Of a stretch of DNA of 32,662 bases, positions 22,512-30,790 are shown in pieces; the stretch's first letter is position 1; each line of letters begins with the position of its first letter. The notes under the pieces were generated by a model. That model did no database searches. It was not told where the DNA came from and was given only the letters and a program-made list of their open reading frames with translations. A program made the translations under genes and the position numbers. Source of the DNA: an uncultured Oscillospiraceae bacterium (GTDB taxonomy: Bacteria; Bacillota; Clostridia; Oscillospirales; Oscillospiraceae); assembly GCA_944386975.1 (NCBI GenBank), contig CALXDC010000033.1, positions 1-32,662 on the forward strand. The letters are read 5' to 3'.

Positions 22512-23999
22512 TTACCTCCAAATTCCTCTTATCGTGTCATTGGTTTCAAATTGAAGCAATGCCTGCTCCCACTTTTCGTGGTATGCCGGACGCGGGGAGT
22601 AGGTACTGCTTGTAAACGAGTGTTTGGCGATCTGCTGCATTTCGCCGAGATCTGAGACCGCCCCCACGGCGTACAGCTGCATCAGGATGTTGCCCAAGGC
22701 ACTGGAGACGACGCTGCCTGTGACGACGGGCATGGCCAGGGCGTCTGCCAGTCGCTGCATCAGAAAGGGGTTGCGCGTGCCGCCGCCAATGGCCACCAGC
22801 CGCTGGAAGTCGTTCCGGCCCGTGATCTGCCGGATCTGCCGGAGAGACCACAGAGCCTGAAGCACCATGCTGTCCAGAACGCAGTTGGCGGTCTCTCCCA
22901 CACCGAAGGGCGGCGTTTGCCCCGTCTCCCGGCAGTAGTCCGCAATGGCCTGCAGGATATCGCCCTGCTCCACCCGTAGAGCGGGGTCGCAGACGTTGCA
23001 GTAGGTGTGGTTCTCTTTCGCTGTGCGGCACGCCTCCAGAACGTCCTCATAGGTCAGCCGGGGCTGCGTGCGCCGCCAGGCCTGTATGCACTTTTCAAAC
23101 AGCCACATGGCGTTGAAATCCCGGCATAGGGACGAGTGGAAGGGGCCCTTCACCGTTTTAAAGGCGCCTTCAAAGCCCTGATGGGACACGACAGGTTCGT
23201 TGGTCCGTGCCCCAAAGATGATGGAGGTCCCCACGCTGGCAAACACGCTGTGCTCGTCCAGCTCCGGGGCGGCCAGCAGGGCGGACTCCGTGTCGTGGCT
23301 GGCGACGGTGACCACCTGGAGCTCCCGGCCAAGCCCTCCGGCGACCGTGTCCCGTAGCGGGTGCACCGCGCCGCCGCCCTTCACCAGCTCCGGCAGGATG
23401 GCGGAGGGGATCTCCAGCCGGTCCAGCACATCTACCGCCCACCCGCCGCCGGTGGAGAGGAGACTGGCCACAGACGCCATGGACTCCTCACCGTGCATTT
23501 GGCCGGTGAGGGCGTAGTTCAAAAGGTCGGGGAGCAGCAGCATGCGGCTGCTCCGGTGGATGGCGTGCCGGGGATCCCGGGCATCGCAGAACAGCTGCAT
23601 GAGCACCCGGATGTCCGTGGGGTAGACCCCGGTGGCGCAGTAGAGCTCCCAGAGCGGCACGCGCTTTTCAATCTCCTGCAAGACGCCGCGGGTGCGCCCA
23701 TCCTTATAAAAGAGCGGGAGCTCCATCAGATCGCCGCGCTCATCCAGCAGCCCGTAGCCGTTGCCGAAGGTGTCGATTCCCAGGGCCTGAAGGGACATGC
23801 CCTTTTGGATCAGCTCCTCCGCATATCCCCGGACCGCGGCGAGGATGCCCGGGACATCAACATAGATGTGGCCGCCCCTGGCCAGCGGAGGCACCTGGAC
23901 GCTGCGCTGGTCGAGGATCCTGATTTGTCCGGCCTCGCAGCAGGCCGCCAGCATCTTGATGCTGCCGCCTCCCACGTCTGCCGCCAGACAGCCGCTCAT
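22512..23999 (-). CDS. FGGY-family carbohydrate kinase, rhamnulokinase-like
   Basis: This 495-aa ATP-dependent sugar kinase has LAADVGGGSIKM as the N-terminal phosphate-1 motif, GIDTFGNGYGLLD, VASHDTESALLAAP (near-identical to the SHDT-A segment of rhamnulokinases), SVGTSIIFG, and IGGGTRNPFLMQRLADAL as the adenosine/phosphate-2 region. It would phosphorylate a ketose, probably at C1, feeding the adjacent fuculose-type aldolase. ATG 23,999 is chosen over GTG 24,008 because GGAGG lies eight bases ahead of it. The gene ends 6 bases before the aldolase start, so the two are coupled. Length is normal for the family. Confidence 0.92.
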   Translation of the reverse strand: MSGCLAADVGGGSIKMLAACCEAGQIRILDQRSVQVPPLARGGHIYVDVPGILAAVRGYAEELIQKGMSLQALGIDTFGNGYGLLDERGDLMELPLFYKDGRTRGVLQEIEKRVPLWELYCATGVYPTDIRVLMQLFCDARDPRHAIHRSSRMLLLPDLLNYALTGQMHGEESMASVASLLSTGGGWAVDVLDRLEIPSAILPELVKGGGAVHPLRDTVAGGLGRELQVVTVASHDTESALLAAPELDEHSVFASVGTSIIFGARTNEPVVSHQGFEGAFKTVKGPFHSSLCRDFNAMWLFEKCIQAWRRTQPRLTYEDVLEACRTAKENHTYCNVCDPALRVEQGDILQAIADYCRETGQTPPFGVGETANCVLDSMVLQALWSLRQIRQITGRNDFQRLVAIGGGTRNPFLMQRLADALAMPVVTGSVVSSALGNILMQLYAVGAVSDLGEMQQIAKHSFTSSTYSPRPAYHEKWEQALLQFETNDTIRGIWR

Positions 24000-24039
24000 T
24001 CCTGTCACCTCCCAAGTCAGGCGCTCCGCCTGTCAACTG

Positions 24040-24912
24040 TCATGTCTCTTCCACGCCCGCCTGCTCCATCACCGCGCGCAGGCACTCCATGGCCTCCCGG
24101 GCGGCGTCCGGAGCGGTCATTCCGGCGTAACGGTCCACCGTGGGCGACATGGGCTCCAGAATGACCGGCCCGTCATAGCCGGCCGTCCCAAAGGCTCCCA
24201 CAATGGCGGCACAGTCGATGGTGTCGTTGGTCCCAGGCAGCGCCCGCCGGTGGTCGTCCTGCTCCTCGCGGCTCCGCGTGCTGTCTGCGTTGGAGAGGTG
24301 GAGGTTCACCACCCGGTCCACATGGCGCAGCGCGTAATGGAGGTCGTCCAGCCGGCTGCCGCTGGTGTACCAGTGGATGGTGTCGAAAACGAAGCCGATC
24401 TCCGGTGAGACGCTCTCCGCCAGGTTTACAACGCCCATCAGTGAATGGAGGAAGGGGTAGCGGAACTGATCCCGCACGGTCTTGGCGCCCATGAACTCAA
24501 GCCCGTACTGAATGCCCTCCTCCCGCAGGACGTGGTACACGGCCTCCAGGCGGCGGCAGTGCCAATCGAAATTCTGGGAATAGGGGTAGACGTTGCTGCC
24601 CGGCCAGATATGGTTGTAGGCCCGGCGGCATCCGGCGAGACGCGCCCGGTGGGCCCACTCCCCGAATTCCCGCACGCGCCCCGGAAACTCCGCGTCGGGG
24701 ATCCGGTACATGTCCGCCGGAGCCATGATAAGACCGAAACGCATTCCAAAGTCCGCCAGGACTCGTCCCGCCTCTGCCGCCGCCGCGTCCGTCTCGAAGG
24801 CCCCCGCCGGGACCTCGATGCCGCGGAACCCGCTTTGCCGCGCGGCCTCCAGCAAAACAGGGAAGGGATGGTGGTTCATCCCCATCGTCCTTGGATTCAA
24901 ATTGGTATACAT
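24040..24912 (-). CDS. Sugar (phosphate) isomerase/epimerase, TIM barrel
   Basis: This 290-aa protein belongs to the xylose isomerase-like TIM barrel (AP_endonuc_2) family. The metal site shows as E139 in YGLEFMG, D177 and H180 in FDTIHWY, H205 in NLHLSNAD and E253 in ILEPMSP. Members isomerise or epimerise ketoses, hydroxypyruvate or keto-inositols. It is the first gene of the leftward operon, 40 bases ahead of the FGGY kinase, so it probably makes the ketose that the kinase phosphorylates. Start ATG 24,912 has GAGGAG eight bases ahead. Precise substrate is unknown. Confidence 0.9.
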   Translation of the reverse strand: MYTNLNPRTMGMNHHPFPVLLEAARQSGFRGIEVPAGAFETDAAAAEAGRVLADFGMRFGLIMAPADMYRIPDAEFPGRVREFGEWAHRARLAGCRRAYNHIWPGSNVYPYSQNFDWHCRRLEAVYHVLREEGIQYGLEFMGAKTVRDQFRYPFLHSLMGVVNLAESVSPEIGFVFDTIHWYTSGSRLDDLHYALRHVDRVVNLHLSNADSTRSREEQDDHRRALPGTNDTIDCAAIVGAFGTAGYDGPVILEPMSPTVDRYAGMTAPDAAREAMECLRAVMEQAGVEET

Positions 24913-24968
24913 TGTGGATTCTCCTCTCTATTTTTTGCAGACCCCACATTACAATGTTGTTTTTCCAA

Positions 24969-24998
24969 ATTATACAACAGATTTACGTTTGATTTCAA
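24969..24998 (-). promoter_or_regulatory. Promoter of the leftward sugar operon
   Basis: On the minus strand TTGAAA (24,998-24,993) and TATAAT (24,974-24,969) are 18 bp apart. CAACA half-sites at 24,975-24,979 and 24,996-25,000, and ACAATGTTGT at 24,951-24,960, overlap or follow it and are candidate operator pieces. Confidence 0.7.
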
Positions 24999-25024
24999 CA
25001 TAATTTTTGAAATAAACAAAATAT

Positions 25025-25054
25025 TGTTGACAATCAACATATTTCTTGTAAAAT
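25025..25054 (+). promoter_or_regulatory. Promoter and operator of the transporter operon
   Basis: TTGACA (25,027-25,032) and TAAAAT (25,049-25,054) are 16 bp apart. The -35 box lies inside the palindrome TGTTGACAATCAACA (25,025-25,039), so a bound repressor would block the promoter. The same TCAACA motif occurs at the leftward promoter (24,995-25,000). DeoR-type control is inferred. Confidence 0.7.
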
Positions 25055-25209
25055 TTCTGTTAAAACCCATGAAGTTTTTCTGTTTCGGTAAAAATTGCTT
25101 GCATTGCGCTGTTGAATCCACTATACTTGCATCAAGCCTGAATCACTTCCGCAAAGCGGGAGAACTTCAGAAAATTCCGAAAATTTTTTGGATGGAGGTT
25201 GTGAACACG

Positions 25210-26520
25210 ATGAAAAAATTCCTTAGCTTCTTTTTGGCGGTCACAATGATCTTTACGCTCGCCGCCTGCGGAAACAACACAAATAGTGGGAATCAAAACG
25301 GTTCCGCCGGGGACGGTCAGTCCGACGGCAACACCATTCGCATCGGCGTCCTCACCCCGCTGACCGGTTCCAGCGCCCAGCTGGGCAACCAGGTAGCCGC
25401 GATCTATCAGATGCTCACGGATGTGATCAACGAGGAGCACCCGGAGCTGACCATGGCCATGGCCGCCTCGGCGGGGATCACCAGCATGGACGGCGCGAAG
25501 CTGGAGCTGGTCATCGCCGACCACAAGAGCGACGCCACCACCGCCGTGTCCGAGGCCAAGCGCCTGATCACCGAGCAGAACGTGGTGGCGATCTGTGGCG
25601 AGTTCACCAGCGCCATTGCCAAGGCGGTGGCCGTGGTCACCGAGCAGTATGAGGTCCCCCTGATCGTCTCCTGCTCCGCCGTCAGCCTGACCGACGGCAC
25701 CAACGACTTCCAGTGGTTCTTCCGCTACGCCATCACCGACGAGACCTATATCAAGGATACCTTTGATTTCATGAACTACCTCAACGAGAACTACGACGCC
25801 GGCATCAAGACCATCGCCATGTTCTCCGAGGACAGCGAGTTCGGCGCCAACATCGTCCCCATCGAGGAGAAGTACGCGGCGGAGTACGGCTATGAGATCG
25901 TAGAGAAGATCAACTACTCCTCCAGCGCCACCAACCTGACCTCCGAGGTCCTGAAGATCAAGGAGGCCGACCCCGACGTGCTGCTGATGTCCTCCTTCGT
26001 GTCCGACGCGCTGCTGTTCTTCAACACCTGCAAGGAGCAGAAGTATACCCCCAACTTCATCATCGGCCAGCGGGGCGGCTTTATCCAGAGCGACTACCTG
26101 ACCGCCATGGGCGATGAGAACAACTACATCTGCACCACCGGCAGCTGGGCCTCCGACATCAATACTGACGTCACCAAAGAGCTGGTGGACCTGTGGGCAA
26201 ACTCGTCCTATAACACCGAGAAGGTGGATCTCATGGACAGCCATGTGAAGGACGCTATGAATCTTCTGTTCCTGGCCATGGCCATCGAGCAGGCGGGCAC
26301 TACCGAGAGCACTGCCCTGCGGGAGGCTCTTCTGAACCTGGACTACGACATGGATACGCTGATGATCCCCTGGAACGGCATTTCCTTCAACGAGTACGGG
26401 CAGAACACCCAGTCCAATGGCTTTGTGACCCAGTACTATGACGGCGCCTACCACACGGTGTTCCCTGCTGCGGGAGCCTCCATGGAGCCGGTGTTCCCCA
26501 TGCCGGAGTTCGACTACTGA
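25210..26520 (+). CDS. ABC transporter substrate-binding lipoprotein (LIV/HAAT type)
   Basis: This 436-aa extracellular receptor is anchored by lipid. The signal is MKKFLSFFLAVTMIFTLAAC with lipobox cysteine C20, then a Ser/Asn/Gly linker and a type I periplasmic-binding fold of the Peripla_BP_6 class (IRIGVLTPLTGSSAQLGNQ, LVIADHKSDATTAVSEAKRL, IVSCSAVSLTDGTNDFQWFF, TIAMFSEDSEFGANIVPI). A longer open frame exists upstream, but ATG 25,210 with GGAGG 11 bases ahead begins a clean lipoprotein signal. It is the first gene of the rightward operon with the matching permeases and ATPases. The family normally binds amino acids, amides, urea or aromatic acids. The neighbours here are sugar enzymes, so the ligand may be a sugar derivative. 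That is inference. Confidence 0.93.
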   Translation: MKKFLSFFLAVTMIFTLAACGNNTNSGNQNGSAGDGQSDGNTIRIGVLTPLTGSSAQLGNQVAAIYQMLTDVINEEHPELTMAMAASAGITSMDGAKLELVIADHKSDATTAVSEAKRLITEQNVVAICGEFTSAIAKAVAVVTEQYEVPLIVSCSAVSLTDGTNDFQWFFRYAITDETYIKDTFDFMNYLNENYDAGIKTIAMFSEDSEFGANIVPIEEKYAAEYGYEIVEKINYSSSATNLTSEVLKIKEADPDVLLMSSFVSDALLFFNTCKEQKYTPNFIIGQRGGFIQSDYLTAMGDENNYICTTGSWASDINTDVTKELVDLWANSSYNTEKVDLMDSHVKDAMNLLFLAMAIEQAGTTESTALREALLNLDYDMDTLMIPWNGISFNEYGQNTQSNGFVTQYYDGAYHTVFPAAGASMEPVFPMPEFDY

Positions 26521-26558
26521 TCCCCGTGTCCGGCCGACCTGACTGAACCGAGAAAAAC

Positions 26559-26594
26559 GCAGGGCGCCGTTTTGCAGCCAAAACGGCGCCCTGC
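26559..26594 (+). promoter_or_regulatory. Stabilising or partial-termination hairpin
   Basis: GCAGGGCGCCGTTTT and AAAACGGCGCCCTGC pair perfectly over 15 bp around GCAGCC. No T-tract follows (TGAAAAAG). It sits between the binding-protein gene and the permease genes, where such stems often protect the upstream message and raise receptor over membrane subunits. Confidence 0.7.
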
Positions 26595-26644
26595 TGAAAA
26601 AGATCGCCATACGATCATACACCGCTTTATGAGGAGGAGCCGCC

Positions 26645-27505
26645 ATGAGCGTTTTTTTGCAAGGTCTATATGAGGGCATTATCAATGGCTCGATCCTGGC
26701 GCTGATCGCAATGGGCATTGCATTGGTGTGGGGCGTGATGAATATTCTCAGCTTTTCCCAGGGTGAATTTCTGATGTTGGGCATGTTCGTCTCCTACTAC
26801 GCCAACCGCCTGCTGGGTCTGGATCCCATCGTCGCCATGCCTCTGTCCGCCCTGGTCCTGTTTGTACTTGGCATCATCATTTATAAGCTTATCATCGCCA
26901 GAGCCCTGCGGGGACCCATCTTGTCCCAACGATTGATCACCTTTGCGCTGAGCATGGTGCTGGTCTACTCCGCCCAACTGTTTTTCGGTGCGGAGTACAA
27001 GACACTGTCCAATCCGGTTAAGTTCTCCGGCACCATCGACCTTGGGTTCCTGACCATTGCCAAGCAGAAGCTGGTGCCCTTCCTGCTGGCGCTGATCGTG
27101 GCGGGCCTGCTGTTTTGGTTCCTGCGCTACACCCGCATGGGCAAGGCCATTCAGGCCACCAGCATGGACCGCTATGCCGCCGGTTTGGTCGGCATCAACC
27201 CCGACCGCGCCTACACCATCTCCTTTGCCCTGGCCAGTGCCGTGGCGGGAGCTGCCGGCTGTGCGCTCACCTACTATTATTACCTCTATCCCAACGTAGG
27301 CGCCACTTTCCAGCTGTGGGGCTTCATCGCTGTGGCCATGGGCGGCTTCGGCAGCATCACCGGAGCCTTCTTGAGCGGGCTGCTTATGGGCATCGCAGAC
27401 ACCCTGACTGGGCTATATGTCAACACCGCCATCAAGTACATCGGCGTCTGCGTGGTCTTCCTTGTCGCTGTCTCCTTCCGTCCGAAGGGCATTTTTGGGA
27501 AGTAA
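26645..27505 (+). CDS. livH: LIV/HAAT-type ABC permease, LivH family
   Basis: This 286-aa integral membrane protein has about eight hydrophobic spans. It opens with LYEGIINGSILALIAMGIAL, then VWGVMNILSFSQGEFLMLGM, the standard LivH signature. The cytoplasmic coupling region is YTRMGKAIQATSMDRYAAGLVGIN, followed by AVAGAAGC and GFGSITGAFLSGLLMGIADTL near the end. It forms the pore with the next gene product. GAGGAGGAG precedes the ATG. The name marks the family only and does not mean leucine transport. Confidence 0.93.
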   Translation: MSVFLQGLYEGIINGSILALIAMGIALVWGVMNILSFSQGEFLMLGMFVSYYANRLLGLDPIVAMPLSALVLFVLGIIIYKLIIARALRGPILSQRLITFALSMVLVYSAQLFFGAEYKTLSNPVKFSGTIDLGFLTIAKQKLVPFLLALIVAGLLFWFLRYTRMGKAIQATSMDRYAAGLVGINPDRAYTISFALASAVAGAAGCALTYYYYLYPNVGATFQLWGFIAVAMGGFGSITGAFLSGLLMGIADTLTGLYVNTAIKYIGVCVVFLVAVSFRPKGIFGK

Positions 27506-27516
27506 GGGAGGAACAC

Positions 27517-28515
27517 ATGAAAAAGTTGTCGTCAAAGCGTTATCTCCTCTGGGCGGGCATCCTGGTCATCCTGATCGTCCTGCCCCTTCTGTTCAACACC
27601 GCATTTTCCCACCACATCATGACCATGATGTGCATCTGGGCCCTTCTCGGCATGGGCTGGAATTTCATCGGCGGCTATGCCGGCCAGATCTCCAACGGTC
27701 ACGCCATCTACTACGCCTTCGGCGCCTACGCCAACGCCATGCTGCTGCAGTGGTTCAACCTCTCCCCGTGGATTGCCATGTGGGTAGGCTGCCTGCTGTC
27801 CGCCGGCATCGCCTTCCTGATCGGCAAAGGGCTGCTGCGCTTCCGGGGCCACGTCTTTGCCATTGCCACCATGGCGGTGGCGGAGTGCGTCCGTCTGATC
27901 TTCATCAACACCAAGGCGGTGGGCGGGGCCACCGGCGTCTACATCTTCAGCGCCAAGCTGAACCCCATCCTGTACATGCAGTTTTCCAGCACCAGAACCT
28001 ACGTCTACCTGTATATGGCCATTGTCGTGTGCGTGCTGCTATTCGTGCGCTGGCTGAACAAGACGAAGTTCTGCTACTACCTGCGGGCTATCAACGGCAA
28101 CGAGACTGCCGCAGAGAGTGCCGGCATCAACGCCGCCAACTATAAACTGCTGGCCTACATGCTCAGCGCCGTGATCGTCAGCCTGGCGGGAAGCCTGTAC
28201 ATGCAGTTCATGCTGTACACCGACCCCTCTATGATCCTTACCTCCAACATCTCCATGATGATCGTGCTGGTCACGGTGATGGGCGGCGTGGGGACGGTAT
28301 ACGGCCCCATCATCGGTGCCATCGTGCTGACCTACATCTCGGAATACACCCGCGTCTATCTGAGTCACTACAACGGTCTGGATATGGTGATCTACGGCGT
28401 GCTGGTCATCCTGATCGTCCTCTTTATCCCCGACGGTCTGATCTCCATTCCCGGCCGGATCAAGCGGCACCGGGAGCGCCGGCACACAGCAGGAAAGGAG
28501 GCGCCTGCCAAATGA
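27517..28515 (+). CDS. livM: LIV/HAAT-type ABC permease, LivM family
   Basis: This 332-aa membrane protein is the second pore subunit. Family marks are ALLGMGWNFIGGYAGQISNGHA near the N-terminus, FRGHVFAIATMAVAE, the coupling segment YYLRAINGNETAAESAGINAA, and GGVGTVYGPIIGAIVL. The basic C-terminal tail (RIKRHRERR) is cytoplasmic. The start at 27,517 follows GGGAGG by six bases and lies 11 bases after the LivH stop; longer frames upstream overlap livH and are not real. It overlaps the LivG gene by 4 bp. Confidence 0.92.
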   Translation: MKKLSSKRYLLWAGILVILIVLPLLFNTAFSHHIMTMMCIWALLGMGWNFIGGYAGQISNGHAIYYAFGAYANAMLLQWFNLSPWIAMWVGCLLSAGIAFLIGKGLLRFRGHVFAIATMAVAECVRLIFINTKAVGGATGVYIFSAKLNPILYMQFSSTRTYVYLYMAIVVCVLLFVRWLNKTKFCYYLRAINGNETAAESAGINAANYKLLAYMLSAVIVSLAGSLYMQFMLYTDPSMILTSNISMMIVLVTVMGGVGTVYGPIIGAIVLTYISEYTRVYLSHYNGLDMVIYGVLVILIVLFIPDGLISIPGRIKRHRERRHTAGKEAPAK

Positions 28516-29240
28516 ACAGCATTCTTCAAGTCAACGACGCCACCAAGAAGTTCAGCGGCCTGATGGCCAACGAGGGGATTACCTTCCATGTGGACCGCGG
28601 GGAGATCGTGGGCGTGGTGGGCCCTAACGGGGCGGGTAAGACAACCCTCTTCAACTCCCTCAGTGGTGTCCACCAGCTGACCCGGGGCTCCATCATCTTC
28701 GATGGTACCGACATCACAAAGCTCAACAGCCACAAGATCTGCAAGCTGGGCATCGGCCGCACCTTCCAGATCCCCCAGGCCATCGTGACGCTGACCGTGG
28801 AGGAGAACGTGCTGATTGGGGCTCTGTGCCACACCAACAACATGAAGGAGGCGCGGCAGCACGCCGACGAGACCATCGAAGTCTGCGGCCTGGCGGCGCT
28901 GGCAAAAAAACCCGCCTCCATCCTCAATGTGGCCCAGAAAAAGCGTCTGGAGATCGCCCGGGCGTACGCCACCGACCCCAAGCTCCTGCTGTTGGATGAG
29001 ACCATGGCCGGCCTGACGGCCACCGAGCGGGTGGAATCCGTCAAGCTGATCGAAAAGATCAACGCCAAGGGCGTGAGCATCCTGATGATCGAGCACAACA
29101 TGGATGTGGTCATGCGGGTGTCCAACCGCGTCATCGTTCTGGACGCAGGCAAGGTCCTGGCCATCGGAACGCCGGAAGAGGTGACCTCCAACGAAGCGGT
29201 GATCAACGCATATCTGGGAGGAGGGAAGAAGGATGCTTAA
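28512..29240 (+). CDS. livG: LIV/HAAT-type ABC ATPase, LivG family
   Basis: This 242-aa cytoplasmic ATPase drives transport. Walker A is GPNGAGKTT, Walker B is LLLLDETMAGLT and the H-loop is IEHNMDVVM. The signature region reads NVAQKKRLEIARA, where LSGGQ-like sequence is normal. LivG proteins are known for a loose C-loop, but this one is unusually altered, and DETMAGL replaces DEPAAGL. The start overlaps the LivM stop by 4 bp. It pairs with the LivF-type ATPase encoded next, which overlaps it by 8 bp and carries a canonical C-loop. Confidence 0.93.
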   Translation: MNSILQVNDATKKFSGLMANEGITFHVDRGEIVGVVGPNGAGKTTLFNSLSGVHQLTRGSIIFDGTDITKLNSHKICKLGIGRTFQIPQAIVTLTVEENVLIGALCHTNNMKEARQHADETIEVCGLAALAKKPASILNVAQKKRLEIARAYATDPKLLLLDETMAGLTATERVESVKLIEKINAKGVSILMIEHNMDVVMRVSNRVIVLDAGKVLAIGTPEEVTSNEAVINAYLGGGKKDA

Positions 29241-29937
29241 GGTCGAACATGTGAAGACAGGCTACGACGGTGTCCCCGTCGTGCACAACGCGTCTCTCCA
29301 GGTGGAGCAGGGCTCCATCGTGGCGCTGGTGGGCTCCAACGGGTCCGGCAAGACCTCCCTTCTGCGGGCCGTGACAGGCGCGCTGCCCATCATGCGCGGC
29401 GACATCCTGTACAAGGGCCAGTCCATTGCCGGGGTGAAGTCCTTCAAGCTGGTGGAGATGGGGATCTCCATGGTGCCGGAGGGGCGCCATCTGTTCGGAA
29501 AGATGTCCGTGCGGGACAACCTGCTGATGGGGGCGTACTCCGTCCGTGACAAGGGGGAGATTGAAAAGCGGCTGCAGTCGATCTACAAGCTGCTCCCCCG
29601 GGTGGAGGAGCGCCAGCGCCAGCAGGCGGACACCCTCTCCGGCGGTGAGCAGCAGATGGTGGCCATCGCCCGGGGCCTAATGTCAAAGCCGGAACTTCTG
29701 ATCCTGGACGAGCCTTCCTTGGGTCTGATGCCCAAGCTGGTCACGGAGATCTTCGAGTTTATCCAGCGCATCAAGGATTCCGGTGTCACGGTCATCATCG
29801 TGGAGCAGAACGCCGTGGCCACTCTGGAAATGAGCGACTACGCCTATGTCATGCAGAACGGCGAGACCGTCCTGGAGGGCACCGGACAGGCGCTTCTGGC
29901 GGACGAGCAGGTCAAGAAAGCATATTTGGGAGGATAA
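29233..29937 (+). CDS. livF: LIV/HAAT-type ABC ATPase, LivF family
   Basis: This 234-aa cytoplasmic ATPase is the second motor subunit. Walker A is GSNGSGKTS, the signature is TLSGGEQQMVAIARGLM, Walker B is LLILDEPSLGLMP, and the H-loop histidine of ABC ATPases is replaced by IVEQNAV, as is usual in LivF. VPEGRHLFGKMSVRDNLLMGA is a typical family stretch. It overlaps LivG by 8 bp and ends 5 bases before the second aldolase gene, so the transporter and the catabolic genes share one transcript. Confidence 0.94.
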   Translation: MLKVEHVKTGYDGVPVVHNASLQVEQGSIVALVGSNGSGKTSLLRAVTGALPIMRGDILYKGQSIAGVKSFKLVEMGISMVPEGRHLFGKMSVRDNLLMGAYSVRDKGEIEKRLQSIYKLLPRVEERQRQQADTLSGGEQQMVAIARGLMSKPELLILDEPSLGLMPKLVTEIFEFIQRIKDSGVTVIIVEQNAVATLEMSDYAYVMQNGETVLEGTGQALLADEQVKKAYLGG

Positions 29938-29942
29938 GGAAG

Positions 29943-30770
29943 ATGCTGGTTACATTAAAAGAGCTGCTGGAGCAGTACAAGACCACCGACAAGGCGGTGG
30001 GCGCCTTCAACGTTACCACCTACTGCGACGCCCAGCCCGTCATTACCGCCGCGGAGAAGCGGAACGCCCCGGTCATCATCCAGGTGGGCGGCTTTGCTAC
30101 CCGGTATATGGATCTGGCGCTCTGGGGTCCCCTCCTCACCACCATGGCCCGGCGGTCTACGGTCCCCGTCTGCGTCCACCTGGACCACTCCAAGGACGTG
30201 GAGGAGTGCCAGCGCGCCATTGACGCCGGCTTTTCCTCCGTCATGTACGACGGCTCCCAGTTGCCCTATGAGGAGAATGTGCGGCTGAGCAGAGAAGTGG
30301 TACGCCGGGCGGTGGAAAAGGGAGTCAGCGTGGAGGCGGAGATCGGCTCTGTGGCCTACTCCGGAACAAACGCCTTTAAAGCGGAGGCATCCGACCCAGA
30401 CACCACGGCCCGCTTCGTGGCGGACACCGGCATCGATGCGGTGGCGGTGGCGGTGGGGACGCTGCATCGCATGGAGAAGCAGGCAGCCCATCTGGATTTC
30501 GGCCTTCTGCATGCCATCGAAGAAAAGGTGGACATCCCCCTGGTGATCCACGGCTCCTCCGGTTTGTGCGACGAGGACTTCAAGCAGATGTGCGCCTCCC
30601 ACGTTACGAAGGTCAACATTGGCACCGCCCTGCGCATGGCCTTCGACCAGGGGCTCCGCACCGCCCTGCGGGACCACCCCGAGAGCAACGTATTTACGGA
30701 GATCGCCCACATCCCAATGGAATATGTGGAGCGGAAGGTGCTGGAAAAGCTGGCGTTGCTGGGCTTTTAA
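29943..30770 (+). CDS. Class II FBP/tagatose-bisphosphate-type aldolase, second copy
   Basis: This 275-aa metal-dependent aldolase has D81/H82 in HLDHSKD, YDGSQLPYEENVRL, E133 in EAEIGSVA, H175 in GTLHRMEK and H203 in IHGSSGLCD. All metal-site positions of the family are kept. GTLHRM replaces the common GTSHGAY loop, which may affect the substrate pocket. The gene starts 5 bases after livF with AAGGA in the overlap and is followed 20 bases later by the PfkB kinase gene. The kinase-aldolase pair resembles tagatose- or fructose-type bisphosphate cleavage. It is only distantly related to the aldolase encoded at 20,958-21,812. Confidence 0.9.
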   Translation: MLVTLKELLEQYKTTDKAVGAFNVTTYCDAQPVITAAEKRNAPVIIQVGGFATRYMDLALWGPLLTTMARRSTVPVCVHLDHSKDVEECQRAIDAGFSSVMYDGSQLPYEENVRLSREVVRRAVEKGVSVEAEIGSVAYSGTNAFKAEASDPDTTARFVADTGIDAVAVAVGTLHRMEKQAAHLDFGLLHAIEEKVDIPLVIHGSSGLCDEDFKQMCASHVTKVNIGTALRMAFDQGLRTALRDHPESNVFTEIAHIPMEYVERKVLEKLALLGF

Positions 30771-30790
30771 CGGCAGAACAGGAGCAGCGT

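Noticed and set aside
24445-25209. N-terminal extension of the substrate-binding protein frame
   Set aside because: The extension runs through the divergent promoters and the isomerase gene. A clean lipoprotein signal with a ribosome site starts at 25,210.
25132-26784. 550-codon minus-strand frame across the substrate-binding protein gene
   Set aside because: It is a shadow of the receptor gene, with biased Val/Gly/His content and no family pattern or ribosome site.
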